The position numbers and the translations under genes were made by a program. A stretch of DNA of 64,000 nt from Deuterostichococcus epilithicus (Eukaryota > Chlorophyta > Trebouxiophyceae > Prasiolales > Stichococcaceae), in NCBI GenBank assembly GCA_033439295.1, contig JAVTLE010000008.1:2046001-2110000 (forward strand). The letters run 5' to 3'. The notes under the pieces are model-generated. The model was not told where the DNA came from, did no database searches, and saw only the letters and a list, made by a program, of their open reading frames with translations. Numbering within the stretch: the first letter of the stretch is position 1; each line of letters begins with the position of its first letter. Positions 39,265 to 49,501 of this stretch are shown here, one piece after another.

Positions 39265-40034
39265 CAGCCGCCTAATAGTCAGCACCGAGTGCGTTGTGCA
39301 TGATGGAGCAAAGCAGTGCAAGTCATAAAGCCGAGTGATAGTCACTGATGGCAGTACTCATGTGCTGCTTGCGAGATTGCAAACGTGCATGCATGCAACA
39401 CAATCATGTACAGTCATGATGCAAAGCGTTTCTGACTGCCAAGACTCGCAGAGGCCTGGCGAGTGCCATCGAGTTGTTGGATCATTGTGAGCATACGGCC
39501 GCTTTTGGGAGAGCGCATTCTGGCTGTGCATCTGCAATCAAGAAGCTGTGCGCACCCAAAAGGCAAAGCGAGTGCCTAAGCTTCATTGCTGCCGCTGTTG
39601 ACCAGCTCCCAGCTGGGTAAAGCAGTCGCTGCAGCTGATGGCGATCAAGTGTCCGTCGGCCCGCGCCCCCGTCGCCGCGCTTTGCTGTCGCGCTAGATGG
39701 TCGTGTCTCTTCCGGCTTTCACGCTTCGTCTGCACAACCGTGTGATGGGAAGAACTGTGGCAGCGCGACTTCCCGAAGCAGGCTACCATGTGCCGCGCTC
39801 TAGAGTCCCGCAGTGAAAACTTCCCGACGCTGGTTAGACCAATGATGTGCCTTCGCGCCAATCTTGTGTTCGACACGTGGCACACTGTGATTTGGTGAGG
39901 CTACTTGTGCTCTGGTCGGTGTGCTGGTGCATCTTCAGTTGGTGAGCCAGGCAAGACCACACGGGATCGGTCGTCTTGGAACTACCTCGCAGCAGGATCC
40001 TGAAGGCGGTGCTCTGCTGGGCGCCAGTGCGGCC
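39265..40034. promoter_or_regulatory. Shared divergent promoter region of BiP and GRP94
   Basis: About 770 bases between the start codons of two ER chaperone genes pointing away from each other. Two CCAAT boxes lie at 39839-39843 and 39858-39862, and a G-box CACGTG at 39874-39879. No other gene is seen. Co-regulation in ER stress is inference from the arrangement and from the known biology of both proteins. Confidence 0.6.
39858..39880 (+). promoter_or_regulatory. ERSE-like element: CCAAT, spacer, G-box
   Basis: CCAAT at 39858-39862 is followed by ten bases and then ACACGTGG, which contains CACGTG. The classical ER stress element is CCAAT-N9-CCACG, so spacing is off by one and one base differs; the G-box half fits plant bZIP28/bZIP60-type sites. 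About 155 bases upstream of the GRP94 ATG. Confidence 0.4.
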
Positions 40035-43000
40035 ATGGCGCGCGGGATGCGCTGTTTGCTTCTGATCGCACTCGTTGCCACGGCGACACTGGCAGGTGCG
40101 TGGTGATGTTAATCGCTTTGGATAGTGGTCAGCTGCTCCCCTGAATACGAGCGCATCGTGCATGCGCATCGCAGCGCCCACAGAGCGCCAGTGGCAACTG
40201 GATCGCGTTTGATCAAACCTGTACCCTGCATGCAGCGCACCATGTTGCAGCTCAAGCAGAGGACGTTGCCGCAGCTGAGACAGTGGCAGACACTGGCGCG
40301 TCTGCAGCTCCAGACGCGGAGGCGGTGTTGAGGTGAGGTTTCGGTGTGCCGCACCACCAGGCTGTTGACTTTCCTTGTAGCAAACGTATGTACGAGCGCC
40401 CGGAGTGCATTGGAGAACGCTCGTACTCCGTGCACAATAGATACTTGACCGCCCAGAGGCAGGCTCGTGTGCCACGCACAGCGGTTGGTAGTTTACCACC
40501 GCATTTGTGACGCAGCGAGGAGACGCCGGCCTCGACGGACCCACCACCGACCGAGCCAGCTGCCGCTGCCGCCGAGTCGGCTGTCACTCCTGAAGCCGAG
40601 CCGGCTGCCGCCGCCGAGGCAGCCGATGCGGCTCCTATTGCGGACGATGCCGCCAATGCTGCCGCGCAGCCGCACGCGCCGCGCGCCGGCGCACAGAAGT
40701 TCGAGTTCCAGGCAGAAGTGTCGCGCCTCATGGACATCATCATCAACAGCCTGTACTCCAACAAGGACATCTTCCTGCGGGAACTGATCTCCAATGCTGC
40801 CGACGCGCTCGACAAGCTGCGCTTCCTGTCGCTGACCGACAAGACGCAGCTGGGCGAGGGCGACGAAGCTAAGCTGGACATCCGCATCTCGGTGCGTGGA
40901 TGCAGCGTTTCAGCCACTCCATCGTCGACCTGGCCACTCCGTGCACTCACAGTTCGCGGGCACAGTAGCTGTTGGAGGAGTGCACGCCCATGCCATGGGT
41001 GCCAATCTGGCACTCCAGCTTTTGAAATTGCCACTTTTTGGACCAGCAGCTTCAGCACTCTGCAGGCAGCCACAGCAGCTGGTTGACGGTCCTCCGCGGC
41101 GCTCGCGCAGGTGGACCCTGCCAAGCGGCTGCTGACCATCCGCGACCGCGGCATTGGCATGACCAAGGAGGACCTGCGCAACCACCTGGGCACCATCGCC
41201 AAGTCCGGCACCTCTGGTGGGTCTTGCATGCAGTCTCCCACACAAGGTAGAGGCACAATGTCGGCATTGTCTGCGGTAATGGCGGCGGCAATGGCAGCAG
41301 ATTCCATGTAGATCAGCAGCAAGGCCATTGCAGACGGAGCTGTTTGTACTCGGCCTGAATTGTGCTGTGGTCTTGGTGCTGCAGCATTCCTGGAGCAGAT
41401 GCAAAAGGGCGGGGACCTGAACCTGATTGGCCAGTTTGGCGTGGGCTTCTACTCCGTGTACTTGGTCGCCGACTACGTGGAGGTCGTCTCCAAGCACAAC
41501 GATGACAAGCAGTGCGTGCCTGCCACCTGAGGAACCTCACTTTCACCCTCGCTCTTGCCAGCTGAGCTCTGGCGTATGATGCTGGCTGGTCAGCATTCAC
41601 GCCGGCTGCAGTCGCGCCAAGAATCACCAACAGAGCTGGTTCCGGCACGCTGCGGCAGGTACATCTGGGAGTCCGGCGCAGATGGCGCGTTTGCAATCTC
41701 GGAGGACACCGATGGCGAGACCCTGGGCCGCGGCACCCAGATCAACATCTACCTCAAGGTGGGCGCGGCTTGCTGCCCTCGGTCTTCATCCCGAAGCGTG
41801 TCGCAGCTGCAAGCTAGCAACAACTCCCCTCCCAACCCAAATACCTCTTCCCCTGCAGGGCTGCTTCAAGTAGCATTCCTCAGCTGGTGTCGGAAATGTG
41901 AGCGCTGGGGACCGCGCACGCTGATGGCTGCTTACAACAACCATCTGATCCTGCTGCAGGAGGAGGCGCAGGAGTACCTTCAGGAGCAGAAGCTGCGGGA
42001 CCTGGTCAACCAGTACTCTGAGTTCATCAACTTCCCCATCTACTTGTGGACCAGCAAGGAGGTGGGCATATGGACAGGGTTTGCGAGAACACGCCGCACA
42101 TCTACCCTCCCCGCAAAGCCCCACATCGGCTCGACAATGCGCCGGCGCAGTGGCGACATGGCACCCTGATGGAGGGATGCCTAGCACACAAGAGAGAGAC
42201 GTGCGGTTCGTGCGATGACGGCTCAAACAGCGGAGGCCTCATCCCGCTTCATCACCATCTCAATTGCGAGATTCAACAGTCCTCATGGCATCCGGAGAAG
42301 GAGGCGCTGTTGACGCAGGAGGCGCAGAAGATGGCAGGAAGGAGAAAGGGGATGCGTCCTGATGGACACTCGGATCCAGGTCCTGAAGGCGGAAGTCTCA
42401 CTCTGTGCCTCTCCGGCAGGTTGAGAAGGAGGTGCCGCTGACAGAGGAGGAGCTGGAGGCGCAGGAGACGGCGCGCGCCGAGAAGGCGGAGCAGGAGAAG
42501 AAGGACGGCGACGTGTCCGACGAGGGTACAGCACAGCACTGCGCCATGTTGCACCATGTTGGCTTGGCACCGGGCTTCCTGAAGGCCAACACAGTGCTGG
42601 AAAGCGACCAAGACGCTTCTCTGGCGTCTCGATTGTCCTGCTGCATCAAAGCTGGTAACAGGGTGTCCGGGCCAGCCGTGGCAAATGTGCGGTCGGCCCT
42701 GGCGCGACTCAGTCTGCATAGCCTGGCGCTGCAATCCGAGGCTTTGCGCCCGCCGCCTGCTCTGATTGCTTTCCACTTTTCAAATGTTATAGTAACCTGC
42801 TGCTTGGACGCTACTGCAGAGGAAGGTGGGAAGGAGGAGGAGGGACGGAAAAGGAGGGAAAGATGAGGAGCTGCCGACGACCAGGAGGTCGCTGCTCCTC
42901 TATCGTGCTGCGTGCTCAGTGGCAGAAACGCCGACGGTCCTTGGTAATTTTCCCCCTGCAGAGGAAGAGGAGGAGGAGAAGGAGGAAGCAGAGCTGCCGA

Positions 43001-46000
43001 CGACCAAGAAGGTCACCGAGACGGAGCAGGACTGGGAGCAGCTCAACACGCAGAACGCAATTTGGCTGCGCAGCCCCGCAGACGTGACAGAAGAGGAGTA
43101 TGAGAAGTTCTACAAGGCCATCTCCAAGGTGTGTGCGGCTCGAGACACGGCAGCGTACCATCAGCGGCGGCGGGCGGAACAGCCGTACCGCAGTATGCAT
43201 GTGCTCCACATGCGCCCTCAATTGCAGCAAGGCAGCAACGCCGGTGAATGGTGCTGACGCATCAGCGCGGGCTGGCGTCGTCACGCTCCATGGGGAGCAG
43301 CCTCCAGGCTGGCTTGCAGTGTGCTCACGGTGCTGATCTACTTGCCAACTGGCGACAGTCGCTGCTGTCTTCGCCCGCAGAACTTCGACAAGCCGCAGGC
43401 GCACTCGCACTTCAAGGCGGAGGGCGACGTCGAGTTCCGCGCCATCCTGTTCGTGCCCGGCTCCTCGCCGCCCGACTTCATGGACAACTACTACAAAAAG
43501 CGCAACAGCTTCAAGCTCTACGTGCGCCGCGTCTTCATCTCTGACGACTTTGAGGACCTCATCCCGCGGTGCGTCCCCCAGCTTTTCAGTGTGATGCAGA
43601 TGCCCTCCCGTATCCTTCCTCCGCCTGGTCGTTCACCTGTTGCGCGAACAACGCCTGTGCGGCGACATCGTGGCGTTCGTCTTGCGTTTATCGTTCTGCA
43701 CGGCTCGTGTTGAGTGATGGCAGCGCAGCCACACGTCCCCAAACAAGCGCACACCCTCTGATCAAAGCCTGCGATCTGTGACGGGAGTGGGCTCAAGGAT
43801 AGGATTTCCGCCACGCTCACAGGTACCTGCGCTGGCTGGTCGGCCTGGTGGACTCGGACACCCTGCCGCTCAACGTCAGCCGCGAGATGCTGCAGGCCCA
43901 CTCGTCGCTCAAGACCATCCAGAAGAAGCTGGTGCGCGACGTCGTCAGATCAGAACCCGCTGCAGCTCCCGCACTGCCGCCGCATGCCGTGACATGCTCG
44001 CCCGGGCTGCTGCTCATGTGGCCTCACTCACAAGCAGCTGCACCGCATCTGCAACTGCTGGTCAAGGATTGTGGGCTGATCTCAAGGGTCAAACTGTTGC
44101 TGCTGGTACACAGTCTGAGTCTGTGCGGTGTTCTAATCCCACAGGTGCGAAAGGCGCTGGACATGATCCGCAAGATCGCAGACGCCGAGACGGCCGCCAA
44201 CAAGGACGAGGAGGACAAGGATGACGGTGAGGAAAAGGGTGCGTTTTTCCATTCAGCAGACCAGATCAACACGAACATTCCTGGATGGCTCCCCGCGGCC
44301 ATGGTTGCCGCAGGTTGCATGCCCGCTGCCGCCGCCTGCGTCACTTGTTGCCTAGCGAGCAGGCTCTGCCCACTCAGCGTCCGCTCGTCCACCCCTCCAA
44401 TGCTGCCCATTGATGGACAAGGCAGTGCTAGCCGCCAAGGCAAGGCTGCAAATGAACGACCATTCACAGAGCACCTCGATTGCGAGCCTCGCCCCACAGA
44501 CGAGGTGGCGGCCAAGAAGCAGGAGGAGGACACCACATACGCAAACTCGCTTCCACGTTCATGTCTCCTGTTGCCAACAGACGAGGTGGCGGCCAAGAAG
44601 CAGGAGGAGGACACCACATACGCAAACTCGCTTCCACGTTCATGTCTTCTGTTGCCAACAGACGAGGAGGCGGCCAAGAAGCGGGAGGAGGATAAGGGGG
44701 CGTACACCAAGCTGTGGAACGAGTTTGGCAAGGCGCTCAAGATGGGCGTTGTGGAGGACACCGCCAACCGCAACCGCCTCGCCAAGCTGCTGCGGGTGTG
44801 TGCGGCCCGGTGTCGTGGCTTATGCGATCTGCAGCACGATCTGCGCTGCTTGGCGGCGTCGGCTGCGCGATAGCAGGTTTAGCAGCTGCGCAGCCAGGTG
44901 CAGCTGCATCGGCTGCCGTGATCCACGCGCATCAGCTTCGAACACAGTTTGAAGGAAAGGCCTAGAAAGGAACGCTGGTGAGCAGCCTTCTGACGCCGCA
45001 GAGCTGCTGCTGCCCGTGCAGATGACCACATCCAAGTCGCCGGAGAAGCTGACGAGCCTGGACGAGTACATCACCCGCATGAAGCCCGACCAGAAGGACA
45101 TCCTTTACATCGCGGGTGCGCTCTTTAAGCGCACACGACCAAACTTCAGGTCCTGCTCTGATCAAATGGCATGGGCCAACCTGCCACTACAGCATCGACC
45201 ACCTGGTCTGCCTGGCTGGACGCTCACTGACTGTCAACGACACTTGCTTGCGTACCTGCAGTGGCATGAGGCAGCTGTGTCGGGTAGCGCCGCGCCCTAC
45301 GAGGAAGCTCCACAATTAACACCTCAAGCACTGCTCCGCGGTCCAGCACACCTCCTGCACTCACCTGCCCACGGCCCAGCAGCGGTCGGTTTAAAAAAGG
45401 TTGCACACCACCACCCACCCCCTGCCGCTGCTCGAAATGAGTTTGACATAGCCCATCCCTCCTGCAGGCCGCTCGCGCGACGAGGTGGAGAACAGCCCCT
45501 TCCTGGAGAAGCTCAAGCGCCGCGATTACGAGGTCATCTACTTCACCGACGCGCTGGACGAGTATGTCATGTCCAACCTGGCAGAGTACGACGGCCACAA
45601 GTTCTTCGACGCATCCAAGGAGGACCTCAAAATCGGCAAGGACAAGGCGGAGAAGGAGGCCGACAAGAAGGTCAAGGTGCGCAGTAAACTGAGAAACTCG
45701 AAATAAAGGTCCTTTTCCATAGCGGCAGGGCCTCGTCTCAGGCGCAATGGAACCGCCTCGGACCCTGAACGCCGCATTCAGCGTGAGCACAGCTGCCCTC
45801 GCGGGCGCTGGCAGGTGTTAGAGCTGCTGGTACGGATGCATCGACAGCCAACCAGCTGGAGTTGCAGAGGGCAGGCTGGGAGCCGCTGCAGCAGGCGGCA
45901 CGCTGCCGTGCTTTGACGGCAGCCTGCAGGCAGGCGCTGTGCTCCATCTGTGCTTCGTCGTCCTGCTTTTGACATATTGACAGAAGCAGGGAAGGGAAGC

Positions 46001-47609
46001 CTGACGACGCAAATGTTCTAGAGGGCTGAGGGCTGCATGCGTGCTACAGCGGTGAGACTGTGCGTTGCTATCAACCAAAAGATGGCATCGATTGCAAGCG
46101 TCATCCCCTCCCCCATACAGGGCGAGTACAAGGAGCTGACCAAGTGGTGGAAGGAGCAGCTGGGCAGCGAGGTTCAGGGCGTAAAGGTCAGCAAGCGGCT
46201 GCATGACACGCCGCTGGTGGTCGTCACCTCCAAGTTCGGCTGGTCTGCCAACATGGAGCGCATCATGAAGGCACAGGTGCGGTGCACGTGCACTTCGCAC
46301 TCCCCATCCTCCAGGCTGTGGTGTGAACGAGCACGGCAGGCTGCTCTGGCTGCGTTGGAATGCATGCCACATAGAGAACGCCACGGCTCACGCACCTGCA
46401 GTCGGCCACAACACAGCTCCATCACTGGCATTGGGGCTGCTGCAGGTGGCCCCGCCTCAACGTGCGGTGTCGGCGTTCAGCCAGATGCAGCAAGCATGAC
46501 GTACGTGCTTGTCTGACGCTGTGACTCTGTTCCTGCGCAGGCCATGGGGGACAGCGAGAAGAACGCATACATGCGGGGCCAGAAGACACTGGAGATCAAT
46601 CCCTACCACCCGCTCATCCAGGAGCTCAAGACGCTGGTGCGCACTTCCCACACCTTCACGGGCAACCTCACAGCCATCGGCACATCGCCCGCTTAATTGC
46701 GATGCTGTGCTGTGCCTGACCGGCCGAAGTAGGGCCGGTCGCCCTGGACTGGTTGGTGCCATGTGCCATGCGTCTTGTGGTCTCCGGATGCTGCCAATCC
46801 GTGCGTATACAGATGACGCATCTTCCCCGCTCCTGGTGCTCCCCCCGGATTCTGACCACCCTGGTCCCCTCTCGCGCCGCGCAGCACGGCAAGAGCCCCG
46901 AGGGCGAGCGCCCGCAGCTGCTGGCCAAGCTTCTGTACGAGACGGCGCTGCTGGAGTCCGGCTTTTCGCTGGCCGACAACAAGGCCTTCAACAAGCGGGT
47001 GTACAGCCTGGTCAAGGACGCGCTGAAGATCAAGGCGGACTTTGAGAAGTTTGACGTGCCGGAGGAGGCGCCTGACGTGGAGGTGCGCTGGTATATTTGT
47101 CGCCTTCCCACACCGCGGAACTCTGCATGCTGCTGTCTTCCGTGTGCCGCTTTTCTGCTGTCTTATGCGGCGTGGCTGCCGCCGTCCACTTGCTTCTTGC
47201 TCTCGTGTGTCTGATGTCGTCATCAGCCGGGCGCTGCCCTCCTGCGACACATCGTCAGCGCTTGCGCGCGGTCATGATGTCGGCCACAGCTTGCGCTGGA
47301 AGCCCATGCGCGGTATGAATGTCCATGCGCTGCTGCCCGCGCATGACATGTTCCGAATCTGTTCAGCATGCAAACCCTAAATTCTAAACCTAAATCTTGC
47401 TGTCGCAGGAGGAGGCACCTGACACGCCTGCGGCAGAGGCCGTCACGGCAGATGTCGCGGCGGCATCAGGGGACAGCGCGGCAGAGGAAGCTGAGGCCAG
47501 CTCGGCAGCAGCCACAGAACCAGTCGATGCAGATGCTCCAGAAGTTGAAGTCGATGCCGACAAGGCAACGGACACGACCGTTGGCAGCGACAGCAGGGAC
47601 GAGTTGTAG
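40035..47609 (+). CDS. HSP90B: GRP94/endoplasmin, ER-lumen HSP90 chaperone
   Basis: ATP-dependent chaperone for secretory and membrane proteins. About 20 exons. ATG 40035 starts a signal peptide ([16 protein letters not shown]), then an acidic Ala/Glu/Pro-rich pre-N region. The ATPase domain has [57 protein letters not shown] and [21 protein letters not shown] charged linker follows, then the middle domain [40 protein letters not shown] and [20 protein letters not shown]. The C-terminal part has [55 protein letters not shown] and [14 protein letters not shown]. The end is SRDEL, an RDEL-type retention signal, and the cytosolic MEEVD tail is absent. The exon starting at 44500-44662 is preceded by an 81-base tandem triplication, so its start is ambiguous. 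An exon echo lies at 42817. Confidence 0.95.
42817..42890 (+). repeat. Decayed intronic copy of a GRP94 charged-linker exon
   Basis: CTGCAGAGGAAG, a purine-rich run and GAGCTGCCGACGACCA occur at 42817-42883 and again at 42956-43006, where the second begins the real exon ([20 protein letters not shown]). The shared GAGCTGCCGACGACCA blocks are 123 bases apart. The copy goes out of frame after the purine run but keeps an intact CTGCAG acceptor. Confidence 0.75.
44500..44742 (+). repeat. 81-base tandem triplication across an intron/exon boundary in GRP94
   Basis: Units begin at 44500, 44581 and 44662. The first two are almost identical; the third diverges after about 35 bases into the real exon sequence. 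Each unit begins right after a CAG (CCACAG or CCAACAG) and reads [11 protein letters not shown] or [11 protein letters not shown]. Because 81 is a multiple of three and no stop intervenes, all three acceptors give an in-frame protein, with 0, 27 or 54 extra residues including the odd stretch [16 protein letters not shown], which is intron-derived sequence. Confidence 0.9.
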
Positions 47610-48227
47610 AAGCGATTTAGGATGGTTGTTTGCTTTGGGCGGATTCAGAGCATCAAGCTTTTGGCAATGATGGAAGGATATCAGCAGGACATGAGCAGCG
47701 CAGGAAGCATTGCAATGTGACTTCGACCTTGTTCTTCAATACCGTCAACACCACCAATACCGCATGCCTCATCCAGGCATTAGCGCACATGGCGTCTGGC
47801 GGCAACCCGCCAAAGTTCTACTTCCGGGCGCAGCCGGCGGGCTCAGACGGTCGCATCCTGGTGGAGGTTGCCTGCTCTGTGCCTACCTAGACCTTGGTGT
47901 CGACAAATACATCGAACTGACGCCCAATCCATCTTGTGCAACGAGGCAGCGGGCCATTGCAAGTGACCCAAAAGGTTTCCCAGATTCCATTTACAGCCAT
48001 GATTGAGTACAGAGGAAGTCAATGTCGACGGGCGCCAGTCTTCAGGCTGGCCTGCCACAACTCAAAACGAACGGGGGCCGCCGGTCAAATCTCGGCTGAA
48101 ACGCAGTCTTTCTGGACTCTAACAAATGCCAACTGCATGCGCGCACGATGCAGGCATGGTCCCAGCTCACGTGTGTGACTTTTCGAGAGATGGTGCTGCT
48201 GCCCCCTGACGCGGTCGCGCAGATCGT
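47610..48227. other. Convergent intergenic region, GRP94 / PsbX
   Basis: About 0.6 kb with no recognised gene. It holds both 3' UTRs. Confidence 0.5.
47991..47995 (-). terminator. Candidate TGTAA polyadenylation signal (PsbX gene)
   Basis: TTACA on the + strand, about 233 bases past the PsbX stop at 48228. Confidence 0.35.
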
Positions 48228-49078
48228 CTACTTGCGGCCACGGGCGACGGGGTCGAACGAGGAGATTGCGGAGATGGCAAACACGATGCCGCCCAGCACA
48301 ACGCCGCCGGCGGCGAGCGAGCCGAGCAGGTTCCTGAGGCTGGGGGTGACGGCGGCCTCGGCCACCAGCGGGTCGGCCATCATGGCGGCCAGGCCCGCTG
48401 CCACGCCCACTGGGAGTGCCAGCTGCTGCTTGTTCTCCTGCGCCCTGCGCCGCCGGCACACAAACCCTGTTCAGCCTCCGATTCCAGCCTTGAGGCGCTG
48501 CCACGAACTGTTGCTGAGTTGCTCCCTTATGTATGGCTGGGGCACAGGCAATCTCATGTCGCGGTGGACGATGCTGCGGCGGCGCATGGTTCAGCATGCG
48601 CACCAAGATTCTACACCCCCCTCATGGCAAAGCGTGTCCGCAGCAAGACACAGAGCAAAGCTGTGTCGCATCGCAACGGTGACAATACCTCAGCTTTGCT
48701 ACATGGTTCTGGACCGGCCCGATACAGGAGACGACATCGAGGAGAGAAAGAATCAACTAACCTGACAGCCACCGGCTTGGCAGCGCGGCACACTGTCTGT
48801 GAGCGGCTGACGCGAGCTGCATTGCACGAACACCCATGCTCAGCTGTGAAGCCCACAGTGTGGCAAGCACAAAGTCTTCGGACTTGATCGGGCCTCCTGC
48901 ACCAGGCCGCCCAGCACCGGCCGGCGCCGATCATGATGGTCATAACGCAGACCAGCAACAAGCCACCCGCTGCATGCGCAGCCCCTCCTCGCCGCCCCCC
49001 GCCCTCACCTGACACGCTCTTGCGCGACACCGCCAGCGACGGGCGGGTCGACAGCAGCTGGGCGCTGACGGCGGCCAT
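48228..49078 (-). CDS. PSBX: Photosystem II subunit PsbX, nuclear-encoded precursor
   Basis: Small one-helix subunit of the photosystem II core near cytochrome b559. The last exon (about 48441-48228) encodes a lumen-directed hydrophobic leader ([20 protein letters not shown], cleaved near AEA), then the mature protein [34 protein letters not shown] and VARGRK before the stop. SLxNxLxSxAAGGVVL and FDPV are diagnostic of PsbX. The first exon (ATG 49078) gives a typical transit peptide, [19 protein letters not shown], ended by a GTGAGG donor. As read, the two exons do not join in phase, so a small exon inside the 0.57 kb intron, or a different acceptor, is needed. Divergent from IPK1, 423 bases apart. 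Confidence 0.85.
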
Positions 49079-49501
49079 TGCGTCTGGATGTGAAGGCTGC
49101 TGGCAAGGAAAAAGCAGGCGGGAGGAGGTGCGGCGTGCTGTGGTGGCGCTGTGTGCAGGGTGAGCTGCGAGATTGCGGACAAGCATTATCTCGATTCTGC
49201 GCTGCGAGTCCCGCTTCCCCATTGAGATATATCATTCCCCTTGCTCCTGAATTCCGTCGTTTCGACGTGCAGAGGTGCAGCCAAGGTTGCAAGGGCGCTC
49301 GTCGTTCGCAGATCAGATTTCCTGCAAGCGCCTGCAGTCTTTTTGCTTCTGTCGAAGCGCGCCGCCCGCACTGTGCCGCTTGAGCAGCCTGCCTCGAGCC
49401 GAACTCCAGCGGTTTCGGAACTGACTTACCCGACGTTTCTGCTCCTGACCAGCCTTCTGGAATAGCAACATACCAAGCAGAGCTTCCGCGCATGCTGATC
49501 G
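49079..49501. other. Divergent promoter region, PsbX / IPK1
   Basis: 423 bases between two start codons pointing away from each other. No gene seen. No clear light-responsive motif could be fixed by eye. Confidence 0.45.

Noticed and set aside
47061-47430. GAGGAGGC(G/A)CCTGAC at 47063 and 47410 as another exon echo in GRP94
   Set aside because: Only about 17 bases match and both lie in bona fide exons (EEAPD twice). This is more simply a short acidic repeat of the protein.
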